The notes: generated from the letters alone by a model not told the origin. DNA of 64,000 nucleotides from Macrotis lagotis (GCF_037893015.1 NC_133663.1:142979297-143043296), one strand, 5' to 3'. Counted from the first letter of the stretch, positions 1 to 11,750 are shown. Translations and numbers: made by a program.

Positions 1-148
1 TTTTTAGATTTTTCAAGGCAATGGGGTTAAGTGGCTTGCCCAAGGCCACATGGCTAGGTAATTATTAAGTGTCTGAGGTCACATTTGAACCCAGGTACTC
101 CTGACTCCAAGACCAGTGTTCTATTCACTGCGCCACCTAGCCGCCCCC
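1..148 (-). mobile_element. tRNA-derived SINE (WSINE1-like)
   Basis: Read on the minus strand, this is the standard SINE: a tRNA-like head (GGCTAGGTGGCGCAGTG), the B-box-like GGGTTCAAAT, the TTAATAATTACCTAG block and the CTTGGGCAAGCCACTTAACC tail, ending in an A-rich run at the window edge. It sits inside L1 sequence that continues on its right side. The left flank lies outside the window, so no TSD can be checked. The family name is from memory. Confidence 0.9.
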
Positions 149-164
149 TGCCCTACTATTTTTA

Positions 165-1620
165 AAAATAATGTGTGTACAATAGGAATTTACTGTTCCT
201 TAAAAGTTTGGTAAAATTCACTTGTAAATCCCTCTGGATCTGTAGACTTTTTCTTAGAGAGTTTATTGATGGTTTCTTCAAGTTCTTTTTTGAAATGGGG
301 TTATTTAACTAATTTATTTACTCTACAGTTAATCTGGGAAGTTTGTATTTTTGTAAATATTCATTCATTTCACTCAGGTTGTCCAATTTATTGGCATACA
401 GTTTGCCAATTTGCTCTGAATTATTTCTGATTTCTTCCTTACTGGTGGTTAGTTCACACACACTTTACATTTTTTGATACTGATAAGTTTTCTTTCTTTT
501 TATTAATTAAATTAATACAACATTTGTCTCTTTTAATGATATTTTCATTAAACCAACTCAGTTTCATTTATGAGATCAATGGTTTTCTTGCTTTCCACTT
601 TATTAATCTGTCGCTTCATTTTCATTATTTCCTAATTAATTATGTAATTGGGTATCTTTGATTTGTTCTTTTTTCCTAGGTTTTTAACTTGCATACCCAA
701 TTCATTGATCTACTTTTTCTCTTTTCTATTCATATAAATTGAGATATAAAGAATCCCCTCAAAATTTCCTTGGCTGTACCCCAAAAAATTCGGTATGATG
801 TCTCATTATTGTCATTTTCTTAGATAAAATTATTGATTATTTCTTTTATTTCCTGTTTGATCCACCAATTCCTTAAAATAAATTTATTTAATTTCAAATT
901 AGTTCTTGGTTTATGTTTTGCTGACTCTTTATTACATGTGATTTTTATTGTACTGTGGTCTAAAAACACATGTATTTATTATTTCTGCCTTCCTGCATTT
1001 GACTTTAAGGTTTTTGTGCCCTAGTATATGGTCAGTTTTGGTGAAGGTACCATGTACTGCTGAGAAAAAGGTATATTCATTTCTATTCACATTAAGTTTT
1101 CTCCAGAGGTATATAATATCTAAGTCTTCTAAGGTTCCATTCATATTCTTAACTTCAATCTTGTTTATTTTCCTATTGGACTTATCTAGTTCTGACAAAG
1201 GGATATTTTGGTCTCCCATTATTAAAGTTTTGCTTTCTATGTCTCCTTGTAATTCACTCAATTTTTCCTCTAGGAATTTGGATGCCAGACCACTAGGTGC
1301 ATACATGTTTTGTAAGGATATAGCTTCATTTCCAATGGTAGCTTTTAAAACGATGTTGTTTCCTTCCTTATCCATTTTAATAAGACTGATTTTTTATTTT
1401 ACTTTGTCTTAGATTACGATCACTAACCCAGATTTTTTTTCACTTCCACTGAGACATATTATGTTTTGCTTCAACTTTTTTCCTGTATTATCTTTGGCTC
1501 TTCCAATTGTGTTTCTTGTAGAACAACAGAGGATTCTGTTTTTTAATTTATTCTGCTATTGACTTCTGTCCCATTCACATTTACAGTTAATATTACTAAA
1601 TCTGTATTTCCCTCTATGCT
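165..1620 (-). pseudogene. L1 ORF2 remnant: endonuclease and RT start
   Basis: The longest open piece (1,375 to 932) aligns by eye with the L1 apurinic-like endonuclease. It has MYAPS (family NIYAPN), IMGDQNIPLS (family MGDFNTPLS, with a Q replacing the usual F), and TFFSAVHGTFTKTDHILG, which carries the conserved H and DH residues. Just after EIINTCVF the frame slips: the expected SDH-type motif is present in the next frame as LDHSTIKI (around 940-957). Further on, near 190-250, the minus strand encodes a relic of the RT-domain signature SPGPDGFTAEFYQ, here [14 protein letters not shown]. The ORF2 protein nicks DNA and reverse transcribes L1 RNA; this copy cannot make it. Confidence 0.85.
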
Positions 1621-2344
1621 ATCTTTCTCCATTTATATTTATCTCTTTCCTCTTCTCTTTTTTCCTCCTCACCAAAATTTCCCTACCTTTCCACTTTGAC
1701 TTTTCTTTTAAAAATTTAACATTCTGTTTATTTTCACTTATGCCTTCCTTTTTATCAGTTGCTTCTTCCCTTAATTTTCAATTTCCCAATCCCTCCCCCT
1801 TTCCCTGTAGATTAATTTAGATTGCAACTGGAAATGTATTTTATTCCCTTACTATGCTAAAATCTATTAAATAGAATTTACTCAGCATTAACATTTTCCC
1901 TTTTTTACCTCTAAAATTATAAATCTTTGTGCCTCTTCCCTTGGTTTTGTTTATTGTTCTAATATTATTAATCAGGTATCATCAATCACAGTTTGATTAT
2001 TTTATTGATAAGCTCCTTTTGTTATCAATACATCATCACAGATAGTTTACTTGATTGCTTGATAAGCAGTAAGGACTCAAATTGTATTGAATTACAATTA
2101 TAATCATTTTTATCTTATCCACATTTCAAGTATCTTTTAACCCATTGTCCTCCTCTCAAACCATTGCATCATCCAAAGTCATATCATTTCTTGAACTATT
2201 TGTACCCCTCTCTCCAAACCTATTTTCTTCCACACTTTACTTCCTTCCCTCCTCACCAATGGTAATCAGTACCTTGTTAAGTAAAACAAGATCTATTTTT
2301 TCTCCCACTTTACACCCTGCTCCCTTCCCACCCATGGCAATTTA

Positions 2345-2640
2345 ACCTGTTGTTAAGTGAATCACTGTTTAATTAAAACCCTGATCTAAATAACTCAGAG
2401 AAACATAAAGATCTATAAGTATTGGGAGTCTCTGGAGGTCTCACCTGAGAACTTTACAAATGATTGTAAGTTATGGAGAAACTTATTCAGGGCCTTTCAG
2501 TTTATGATACCCTCATTAGACAAAGTGATTAAAGTTAATCAATGTTTAATGTTAATGCTGAAGTTAAAGTTAACACCCCTGCTTTTTTCCAGGGATTTTT
2601 GTCTCAAACCTAATGATGTCATCTTGAACCTCTTCATTTC
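2345..2640. other. Unassigned block inside the L1 inter-ORF region
   Basis: About 300 bases that do not share the pyrimidine-rich character of the flanking spacer (plus-strand view). They contain a local run of AAAGTTAA/TTAATGTTAATG words (about 2,528-2,572). I cannot match it to another copy in the window or to a known family. It could be subfamily-specific spacer or an older insertion. Confidence 0.35.
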
Positions 2641-3640
2641 AGGGACAAGTCACAAATATACACATTTCCATTAAGTCCATTCTCTTCAATTGTATTCTAC
2701 ACTTTAATTATCCTTCGAGGATTAAGTTCTAAAGAATTAGAAGTGTTATATCTTCCCTTTTATGGTTCTATACAATTTGATAGTTGACCAACATTTGCTT
2801 AAAACAGTTTTGTTTTCTCAGTCCCCTTTTAATTAGCCTTTTTTTATTCAACTCTTCAGTCCTGTATTTGGTGATTGAATTCTCTGCTCAGTTCTGGGCT
2901 TTGTGTAAGGAAATTCTGGAATTCCTCTAGTTCATTGAACATTCATCTTTTTCCCTGACAATATATGCTGAATTTTGCAGGTTAGTACATTTTGTGTTGT
3001 AATCCCAGGTCTTTAACTCTCCAAAATCTGCTATTCCAGTTTTTCTGGTACTACAATGTTGAAGTTGTATTAGCTAGTTTAGTCTGATTGTGTTCCCCTT
3101 GTATTTGAATTATTTTCTTTTTGTCCTTTGCAAATTCTCTCCTTTTTTTAGGATTCTGCAATTTGGCTATTTCAGCCCATATAGTTTTTATCCTAAGATT
3201 TCTTTCTGGAGAGGTTCAGTAGATTCTTTAAATGGTTATATTATTATGTTGTTCTAGTAGACTTGGGCAGTTTTCCCTTACAATTTACTGTATGTTGTTT
3301 TCCAGGTTCTGTTGTTGGTTCAGGCTTTCTGGTAGTCAGGTGATTTGTAGATTCTCTCTTCTGAATCTATTTTCCAGGTTATTCCTTGTCCCTAGAAGTT
3401 ACTTTATATTTTCGTCAGTTTTTTTCAGGCTTTTTATTTTGTTTGATGGAATCTTATAGTCTTGTGGATTCATTGCTTTCTGATTGTTCAATTCTAATTT
3501 TTAGGATTTTATTTTCTTCATTAACTTCTATTTTCCTTTTCTAGTTAGTTATTTTTACTTTTAATGGAGTTGATTTCTTTGGTCAACTTTTCACAGTTTC
3601 CTACATGACTTTCATTTCTTTTTTCTATTGTTTTGTTCAT
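2640..3640 (-). pseudogene. L1 ORF1 remnant
   Basis: On the minus strand this follows the L1 5' UTR and precedes the ORF2 spacer, which is where ORF1 lies. The block at about 2,850-3,060 matches, word by word but divergently, the ORF1 C-terminal block of the element at 61,330-61,640 (for example plus-strand CCTGTATTTGG and the ATTGAA words). ORF1 protein is the L1 RNA-binding chaperone with a coiled coil, RRM and C-terminal domain. No long frame survives, so exact limits are uncertain. Confidence 0.55.
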
Positions 3641-4210
3641 CTTTGCTGTTTTTTGTTCTGTTCCTGGGATAGATGGAGTATAGATACAAACTTTTACTTT
3701 GCTGGTGCGAGAATCTGATCCCTGGCTTGTTGTTGGCCAAGATGTTTCCTATGCAATCCAGGCCTTGCCTTTCCAGAGGCCTTTTTCCCATCCTTTATGT
3801 CCATATTCTTACTTAACTGTGGCTTATTCCCAACCTAGTCTTGTCTTTTACTCCAGTGTTTTCAGGATTCAGGCTTTGTTTAGGGTTAGGATCCTCCCTG
3901 CTGACCTACTATCTAGCTGCTGGGAGCTCTATTATTATTAAACTGTTGGAACCTGAGTTGCCTTGTGTCTAAAAGCCTCCTGCTGGTGATCCCTGCCTCA
4001 TGGATTTTATTTCTTCTTTCCCACCAAAGAGACAGACCTTCATTGTTGATACTCCATGATGTCTACATTTGAAAATTTCTTTGAATCTTCTCTTTTTATT
4101 GTTGGGATATGTAGTATGATTGTCAGAGTAGAGTCTTCATTTATCTTTTGTACAGAAAGGCTCCAGGAGCTTGTTAGCTTCATACCTCCATCTTGGCTCT
4201 GCCCAAAAAG

Positions 4211-5685
4211 GCCCTATGATGTTCTTTCATTATTTCATAGATTTGCAATTTCATTCATTGCTGGAACTCTCCCCTCTGATATAAGTAATTGATTATTTTA
4301 TGAATTAATAAACTATTTCATAAAGTTCCATGGTCAAAAAATTCTATCATTTAGTGGTGAATTTAACTAAATTGAATGCACTACTGGGACTACTTGCTCA
4401 AAATCCATTGTTAGAAACATTTTTAGTTTGGCAAGAAAAACCTTTCAGGATTCTGCTTCAATTATTAATGATAATTCGTTTGCCTCATCATGAGAGAGAT
4501 ATGAGACATTTAATGAAACAAGAAACTCTTATACAATGTTTCCATAATGCTAATTGTTAGTAAATATTGTTATATATGTACTTCCAAGCTGACCACTTAT
4601 TTGTTCTCTCATTAAGGAAAGAAATCAAATAGAAACAAATCAGCTACAAAATCAAAGTAATTTGTCCTTTTCACTTTTTTAATTATTTAAAATGAAATGG
4701 ACATGGGAACAACATCAGTATATCATACATGTAACATTATCATCTAACTTTATAAAGTTCTAACATTGCATAGTGACTGTGTCTTCATATGAAGTTCCTA
4801 TGAAGTTTTTACAACAAATCAGTTTGACATTTCTGATATTTAAGGTGCAATATATGACATCTGTTCTGTGACTTACAGAATTGGAACTGTGTATTTCTAT
4901 CCATGTGGTCAATTAAACCTCTTCCATATGCTAATGCATATTTTAGGTTTAAAAACATTAAAATCGTATAATGAACACATTTTCTGACAATTTTTATTTA
5001 GTAATCATGGTTGAGGAAAGAAAACACCTCATCTTATCAAAACAATATGTGAAATATAAGCAAGTTATCAACTATCGACTTGAATTCTTCTCCTTTGAAT
5101 TCTTATATATTTTGTTTCTTACATGCAAGCCTAAGTAATTTTTTATTAACTGAGTCTCTTAACAATAAAGACATTTTAAATTAGGAGATATTAAGGTTGT
5201 TTTTAGATAAGGTCTTCATTTATATACTGAGTTATTAACTAGAGAGATTATCTCATTTTGCTCTGTCCCTTAACTGAGGATGGAGATGGTATTGTTTGTT
5301 ACAAAAGTTCCTTCTGGTAGCTGCTTAGAGAAAAATTAATCTGCTAAATATTTTCATACTTTTCTCTCAAGATACCTCTAGCTGGAATTATTGGTCAAAT
5401 TACTGGTCCAAGTGGGAAACCATGGAGAATATATTCTCCTGCATACAAATATATACATATACATTCAAGTTCATATAGTGACCTATATATGGATACCTTC
5501 TAATTAGCAAAATATTAAACATGATGGTAATAGGGCAGTCTCTCATGGATGGGAAGGGCAGAAAAAGGGACAAGAGATATTCAGGATATTGTGATTACTA
5601 ATCATCCTGCAGAGAGAGAATTATTTTTTAAAGTCAACCCAAAGTCTGAGTCAGAAATTAAAAGTCAAAAGGTCCTGTTGTTGGG
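4211..5685. other. Anonymous AT-rich sequence, no gene recognised
   Basis: No repeat family is recognised here. An open frame of 76 codons at 4,330-4,560 (plus) starts MVKKFYHLV and ends in FHNANC. It has a Leu-rich middle but no motif I know, and there is no neighbouring exon or promoter signal to support it. The rest is AT-rich and featureless. Confidence 0.4.
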
Positions 5686-5860
5686 ATAATGAATGAATAA
5701 AATGAATGACTATATGCCAGGCAAGAGGGTTAGAGATATAAATAAAATACAATTTCTCTTATCAAAGAGGTTACATTCTAATGGCAAGGAAGATACCTAA
5801 AGAAAAGGAGATACTTACGTGTTGTTTGAAAATGAGTATAAAGCTATGAAGTTTTCTGTT
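5686..5860 (-). mobile_element. Possible L2 3'-end remnant
   Basis: The plus strand reads ATGACTATATGCCAGGCA, then GGTTAGAGATATAAATA and GAGGTTACATTCTAATGG. This order resembles the antisense L2 tail words (TATGTGCCAGGCAC, GGGGATACAA, GAGCTTACATTCTAGTGG). It is strongly diverged and short. It may be a chance resemblance of a very old copy. Confidence 0.4.
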
Positions 5861-6145
5861 TTGAAATAAGATAAGGAAGAATAGAAGTTCAGCTATTGTA
5901 GTTCAGAGTCCAGGGTCAGAATCCAGACTCCAATGGGATGAATATGGTTGAAAATCACTAGAAAGATGGAAATAAGATTAATAATATAAATAAAATAAAA
6001 TAAAGAAATAAAGTCCAAGCATTATATAATCTAAGAAAGATCATGAGATATAGACCATATGGAAAAATTTCAGCAAAATATTGTAAGCTGCTATTGAATG
6101 AAATAAGGAATAGGAGGGACAGTAAATTCCATTAGTGTTCATCTC
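5861..6145. other. Anonymous sequence
   Basis: AT-rich sequence with an A-rich stretch (about 5,985-6,010). I see no gene or repeat family in it. Confidence 0.4.
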
Positions 6146-7425
6146 ATTCAATAATCATCCTAAGATGGTTTATTTTTATGATGGCGTGTTCCAACCCCTC
6201 TTCTCTATACTATTTCAGTCAATGATCTAATCTGCTCCAACAATTTCAATTATCATCTCTGTTCTGGTGATTCGTAGATCTACCTATTCAGTTTTTTTTC
6301 TTATTTTTCTTATCCTCCAGATTTGTGGCTCCAACTGTTTATTAGACATCTTAAATTGAATTTTCATATGTAAATCAACATCTCCAAAACTGAATTTCTT
6401 CCAAAACCTTCTCCTTTGATAAATTTATTCACTACTGTTAAGGGCACTACCCTCCCCCACTCTTCCACCCCAGATGACAACTAAAATGTTATCCTTGACT
6501 CCTCAGTCTATATCTCTTCCCATAGAGAATCTTGCTGAGGTCTATAGAAATCGACTGTGATATCTGTTAATACTACCATTTCTCTACTAATATCTCTTGC
6601 ATATGTGTTCTTTGCTCTTCTTATGTTTCTACACCATGATAGAGAAATACATCACTTCCTACCTGGACTATTTTAATAACATGTTACTTGGTCTGTTTTC
6701 TCAAATCAGTCCCCCAGTTCAATTCATCCTCCACTGAGTTCAACTATTTTTCCTAAAGAGTAGAACTGACTATGTCACAAATACATGTTCTCTCCACATT
6801 TAATAACACTCCCAGGTCTCCCTATTACCTGTTGGATAAAATATAAAAACGTCCTTTACCATTTAAAACCTTTTACAACATTGCCCACATACCTTTACAG
6901 CTTTGTACAACTTCCTTGCTTCTATGTATTCTGCAATCCAATGACATTAGTTTTTATTGCCATTTTCTAACCAAAATAGCCCATCTTCAGACATTTTTTT
7001 TGCCAGGCAATGGGATAAGTGGTTTGCACAAGTCCACACAGCTAGGTAATTATTAAGTATCTGAGGCTGGATTTGAACTCAGGTACTCCTGACTCCAGTG
7101 CCAGTGCCACCTAGCCACCCTGAGACATTTTATCTGAATGTTCTCATTACCATAGATGCTCTTCCCCTTTCCCTCTACCTTTTGGTATCCCTGGACTCTT
7201 CTAAATTCCAACTAAAATTGCATGTTCTTCAAAAAATCCCTGATCTCCCTCATTTTATTTACTTTCCTTACAACTTATCCTAAATGTATTTTGTTTGCAT
7301 ATAGTACATCCCATTACACTGTTAGTTTTCTCATTTTTTCCCTTTGTATGCCCCATATTTAGTTCAGTGGATGGCAGATAGTAAATATTTAATAAATGCA
7401 TATTGACTGAATGATTGAATGGTAC
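6146..7425 (+). mobile_element. L2 LINE 3' end (long, interrupted)
   Basis: The block follows the L2 3'-region order over its whole length. CTCCACTGAGTTCAACTATTTTTC is followed by GTCTCCCTATTACCTGTTGGATAAAATATAAA, then CTTTACAGCTTTGTACA words. After the SINE come GATGCTCTTCCCCT, a CTCATTTTATTTAC block, CAGTGGATGGCAGATAGTAAATATTTAATAAATG and the tail TTGACTGAATGATTGAATG, which resembles the L2 3' terminal repeats. L2 is an ancient mammalian LINE, inactive in therians. This copy is decayed and has no coding frame. Confidence 0.75.
6997..7122 (-). mobile_element. SINE (WSINE1-like) inserted in L2, with TSD
   Basis: The minus strand gives the SINE body from GGTGGCTAGGTGGCACTGG to CTTGTGCAAACCACTTATCCC and an A-rich tail. 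The element is flanked by AGACATTT at 6,989-6,996 and again at 7,123-7,130, an 8-bp TSD. The L2 resumes directly after the second copy, so the SINE is younger than the L2. The body is shorter than the other copies because part of the head is deleted. Confidence 0.9.
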
Positions 7426-7747
7426 CCTGATTTCATACTTGCATGTGTGCTTGCTGTTACCCCATAAAATTCAATTCCTATTCAAAAATTTCATTAAAAC
7501 TCTTCAATTTTGCTTTTGAGCCTACCATGAAAAGCATCTCAACAATGTCTAGAATAATAGTTGCTACACCGTAGTTACCTAAGAAATGTACCTCAATGGA
7601 TAATTTATTCATTAATAAAGACCATGTAAGTATAGCATTCAACAAATGAATTTTATCTATATATGGAGACAATAACAACCACTGAAAGCCAATGTGATTG
7701 TTAGCTATTATTTAAGTCTACCAGTACCTGTGTGCAATATAAACTGT
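7426..7747. other. Anonymous sequence
   Basis: Unique-looking sequence between the L2 tail and a tetranucleotide repeat. A 66-codon frame on the minus strand (7,678-7,478) has no recognisable domain, and I do not regard it as a gene. Confidence 0.4.
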
Positions 7748-7815
7748 GTATATCTATCTATCTATCTGTCTCTGTATGCCTTCTGTCTGTCTATCTGTCT
7801 AACTATCTATATATG
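7748..7815. repeat. (CTAT/CTGT)n microsatellite
   Basis: Imperfect tetranucleotide run of CTAT, CTGT and TCTG units with interruptions. Confidence 0.9.
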
Positions 7816-7847
7816 TACATGTGCATATACATAAACTTCATCTTGGT

Positions 7848-8145
7848 GTTTTTAATTTGTCCTTCATTCTCAAAGAGAACCATACATCAGGAAACTGATG
7901 TCATGATTTGCAAGTGTATTTGATTTAAGTGTGGGAGAGTTGTGTAAATGCACCAGACTCATTCTCTCTTTTAAAGTAAACTGGGTGAAAAGATACAGAT
8001 TAGATAACTGGAGATTGCCCTGGATACAGTGGGAGGCCTTGGTCTTTTTAAGATAAAGTCTCTCAATTTAACTAATACAATGCCCTTTCAGTGATTAAAT
8101 TAGGTAAACAATGAGGCAAAGAATAGTCCATTTCACTTAATTTAA
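7848..8145 (+). mobile_element. MAR1-like CORE-SINE
   Basis: The element opens with TTTGTCCTTCATTCTCAAAGAGAACC and carries the head words TTTGCAAGTGTATTTGATTTAAGTG. It then has ACTGGAGATTGCCCTGGATACAGTGGGAGGCCTTGGTCTTTTTAAG, CAGTGATTAAATTAGGTAA and ATGAGGCAAAGAATAGTCC. This word order is shared with the fragments at 17,025, 40,262 and 45,440. I recall it as a marsupial CORE-SINE of the MAR1 group; the exact subfamily is not certain. It is about 15-25% diverged by eye. Confidence 0.7.
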
Positions 8146-8590
8146 AAAGTAAATCAATCTGGGGGCCAGTTAGATCATCAGGGTTTCTGGAAAAAACTAA
8201 AGCTATTTCTATTTATACTCCCACTCTGAGTCATCAGGGTCAAACTATAGCTGATTGAAACTTGGGCATGGTCTATTAATGACCAATTAATGAGAACCAG
8301 CATGAAATATGTTTAAGGAATTATCTTAAGAAAGACTTCTAGCTCACAAAACCCAGAATATATTTCAAGATTTCATTGATCAAAACAGGTAGGCAGGTAT
8401 ACATATATGTGTATATATATATATACAATTGTATATAAACACACTGTTATAATATGTGCAGATATAGTTACTTATAAAATATTTGTCTACATACATACAT
8501 ATACACCTATGTGCATGTACACATACATATATAAATGTAGGTATATAGTAATTACATGAATACTCATACAAACCTACATACTCATTCTAG
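8146..8590. other. Anonymous sequence with CA/TA-rich patches
   Basis: No gene. An imperfect (TA)n/(CATA)n low-complexity zone lies at about 8,395-8,565, including TATATATATATATAC at 8,413-8,427. The open frame on its minus strand is a translation of this zone. Confidence 0.6.
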
Positions 8591-10190
8591 AGGTGGAGCC
8601 AAAAATGAAAAAGTAAAAGCAGGGAGTCATCTGAAAGCTCCCGCCCCCAACCCCCTCTATGTATCTTCAAATAATTACTAAAACAATTTCTATAGTCTAG
8701 GATAACAGAAGATTCACAAAATGAAATAATAAAACACTTTTCCATCCAAAACACTTAGAAGGTAAGGAAGTAAGCACTGTTTCACTAGAGTGAGAGAGGA
8801 ACTGAGTCCAGGACAGTGTAGACTGGATCCCAGCAAATCAACACAACAAAAGAGCAGGAACACAACTTTCATTAGATCATATGTTGTAAGAGACAGTAAC
8901 AACTTGCAGGTCCTCAGAATTCTCATTGAAAATAGTTATTTAAAAAAACCTGATACATGCGACAGTGATTCTTCTACTTGGAAAGGAGAACCCCCCTTTG
9001 ACTAGAATTAAAATTTAATAAGTTGGTTGAAAAATTACCAAAAAACAGAAAAATCCTGATCGTAGAAACTTTCTGTGGTGACAAAGGAACTCAAGGCATA
9101 CAGCCAGTAGCAAATGACAAAGTAAAAATTCAAGCACCCAAGTACTCCAAGAAGAATATGAATTGGTCTCAGGCCATGAAAGCACTGAAACTGATTTTTA
9201 AAATCACAAAAGAGAGGTAGAGAAAAATTGGGAAGAGAAATAAAAGTAATATAAGGAAATCATGAAAAAAATAAACCAACAGTTTGGTTAAGAATTCACA
9301 AAAATACTGAAAAAAATAGCACCTTAAACCATTGACTAGGTCAAATAGTAAAAGAAGCACAAAAAGGAAATGAGAAGAATAAAGAGAAAATACTGCAGTC
9401 ATCCAAAAACATTTCAAAAATGGAATCACAATCAGGATAACACAGAATTTAGCAGCTTCCACATTACATCACTGGATTAGAGGGCTAGGAATATGATATT
9501 CCAGGGGGCAAAAAGGCAACCAAGAATTACCTACACAGTAAAACTGAGTATAGTCCTTTAAGAGAAAAACAGGTTATTCAATGAAATAGAGACCTTTCAA
9601 GCATTCTTAATAAAAAAATAAGGCAGAATAGACAATTTGACTTTCAAATACAATTTGCAAAAGAAGTACTAAAAGGATAGCGTGAAAGTGACATGATAAA
9701 GGATTCAAAAAGGTTAAGCTATTTTGATTCTAACAGTGAAAATATGTAGAATTCCTAAAAATGATTTCATTATTAGGTTAGTTAGATGAATAATTAGGGC
9801 AGAAAAGGAGTCCTAGACAGAAAGGAGAGGTGTGAGTAAAATGTGATGATATGATTATCTACAAAAAATTAATTTATAGGATAAAAAAGAATGCACTGGA
9901 AGAAGAGGAATGGGAAAGGTATAATGGGATTACTTATCTGGTATAAAAGAGATCTGAAAGAGATTTTACAGTAAAGGGGGAAATGGGGGAAATGGGGAGG
10001 GGAGCAAACAGATCTTACTTTCATTGGAATTAACTCAAAGAGGAAACAATATACATGCTCATTGGAGGTAGAGATCTATCTTACCCTACAAGAAAATAGG
10101 AAGGGAATAGGATAAAAGGAGGCAGGGGGAACTGATAGAAGGGAGATTAGTAAGAGGAAGGTAAAAGTCAGGAGCAAAACATGTTTTTAT
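8591..10190 (+). mobile_element. HAL1-like element (L1 ORF1 without ORF2)
   Basis: The copy starts at the L1-type 5' word GGTGGAGCCAAAAATG, passes a 5' UTR, and enters an ORF1 remnant. A short frame at 9,023-9,220 ends in NWSQAMKALKLIFKITKER, matching the pre-coiled-coil part of the copy at 30,230. The RRM part is missing through an internal deletion near 9,400, and the ORF1 C-terminal block is at about 9,410-9,600. From about 9,800 it continues into the purine-rich tail of the HAL1-like copies, not into an endonuclease. The 3' terminus is cut near 10,190, where a minus-strand L1 begins. Confidence 0.7.
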
Positions 10191-11140
10191 GTACATATTT
10201 ATTTGTTTTCCAAAAATATACAGTAGTATACTATGATTTTTGTAAGGCTTTTAATTTTACAGTTCCCCCTCCACCTTACCTTCTCCCCCCAGCAGAAGGC
10301 AATCTGTTGATCTTTACATTGTTTCCATGCTGTGCATTGATCAAATTTGAATGTGGTGAGAGGAAAACAATGTATCATTGAGGAAGAAGTAAAATATTAG
10401 AGATAGAAAATTTATCTAGAACATAAGGTTTTTAAAGAAAAACATTGAAGATAATTATCTTTGGTCTTTGTTTAAACTCCAGGATTTTTTCCCCCTCTGG
10501 ATACCAATGGTATTCTCTGTCAAAGCTACCTAAAAATCACCCCTGATTTTTACACTGATGGAATAAGCAAGTCCATGAAGATTAATCATCACCCCTACAT
10601 AGTTATTAGGGTGCAAAGTGTTTTTTTCTGGTTCTGCTCATCTTGTTCAGCATCAATTCATGCAAGTTTTTCCAAAGTTCTCTGAAATCTCATTCCATCT
10701 AATTTCTAATAGTACAATAGTGTTCCATAGCATACATATACCACAATCTGTTTAGTCATTTCCTAATTGTTGCACATCCCCTCAATTTCCAATTCTTTGT
10801 CACCACAGAGTTGCCATGAATAGTTTTGTACAAGAGATGTTTTTACCCTTTTACATGATCTTTTCAGGTTATAGACCCAGAGGTGGTATTGCTGCATCAA
10901 AGGGTATGCACATTTTTATTGACCTTGTGATATAATTCCAAAGTGCTCTCCAGAAAGGCTGGATCAGCTCACAGATCCACCAATAATGCATTAGTATCCC
11001 AAATTTCCCATATCCCTTCCACCATTTATCATTGTCCTTTCTGGTCATATTGACCAATCTGAGTGGTGTGAGGTTGGATCTCATTTCAATTTGCATTTCT
11101 TTAATCATTATTGATTTAGGATTATTTTTCAGCATCTAAT
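10191..11140 (-). mobile_element. L1 3' end (ORF2 C-terminus and 3' UTR)
   Basis: On the minus strand this runs from the ORF2 C-terminal domain to the 3' UTR. The frame 11,135-10,869 reads MLKNNPKSIMIKEMQIEMRSNLTPLRLVNM and includes GKFGILMHYWWICELIQPFWRALWNY and IPFDAAIPPLGL; the family has CELIQPFW and IPFDPAIPLLG. The downstream 3' UTR is the same type as the copies at 25,296 and 32,483. The A-rich end is near 10,200. Confidence 0.85.
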
Positions 11141-11750
11141 GATATAATCATATGATTTACTATGTTTATTAGTGATATAATCAATTATAATTTCAGTTTT
11201 CCTAATACTGAACCAACCCTGCATTCCCAGAATAAGTCCTGCTTGGTCATAGTCTATTATCCTACTGGAAACTTGCTGTCATAGTTTTGCTAAGATTTTA
11301 TTTAAAATTTTTGCAACCTATATTCTTAAGGGAAGTTGGTCTATAATTTTCTTTCTCTGTTTTGACTCATCCTGATTTAGGTATCAGCACCATATTTATG
11401 TCATAGTTAGAAATAGTTAGGCAGAGTGCTATCTTCATCTATTTTTCCAAAGAATTGTTATAGAATTGGAACCAAATCTTCCTTAAATGTTTGTGAATCC
11501 ATCAGACCCTGGGATTTTTTTTTTAGGGGAGTTCATTGAAGGATTTTTGAATTCCCTTTTCTGAGTTAGGGGAATTTAAGTATTTTATTTCCTCTTCTTT
11601 TAACTGCTCATCTTATATTTGTGTAAATATTCATCCATTTCATTTAGATTATCAAATTTATTGGCATATCAAATTTGGTCAAAATGCTTCCAGAATTATT
11701 ACATTAATTTCCTCCTCACTGGTGGTGAGTTCACTTTTTACATTTTTTTG
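11141..11750 (-). mobile_element. L1 RT-domain fragment
   Basis: The minus strand encodes, with stops, KILAKL-QQ-IIDYDQAGLILGMQGWF and SIRKTEIIIDYI. These correspond to the L1 RT region KILANRI...[20 protein letters not shown]. It abuts the ORF2 C-terminal piece at 11,140 with about 1.4 kb of ORF2 missing between them. Either this is one L1 with an internal deletion or it is two insertions. Confidence 0.8.

Larger units (their letters stand above)
149..4210 (-). mobile_element. L1 retrotransposon, 5' half, running off the left edge
   Basis: This is a minus-strand LINE-1. Its 5' end is near 4,210, where the minus strand reads GGGCAGAGCCAAGATGG, the typical start of marsupial L1 elements; the same word opens the copies at 29,471 and, slightly altered, 8,591 and 63,144. 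Then follow a 5' UTR (about 4,210-3,640), an ORF1 region (about 3,640-2,640), a pyrimidine-rich inter-ORF spacer as seen on the plus strand (about 2,640-1,620), and ORF2 with endonuclease (about 1,620-930) and the start of RT (about 930-165). The rest of ORF2 would lie left of the SINE at 1-148, outside the window. Frames are broken in many places, so it is a dead copy. Confidence 0.85.

Noticed and set aside
948..1412. 154-codon frame on the plus strand
   Set aside because: It is the antisense shadow of the L1 endonuclease region.
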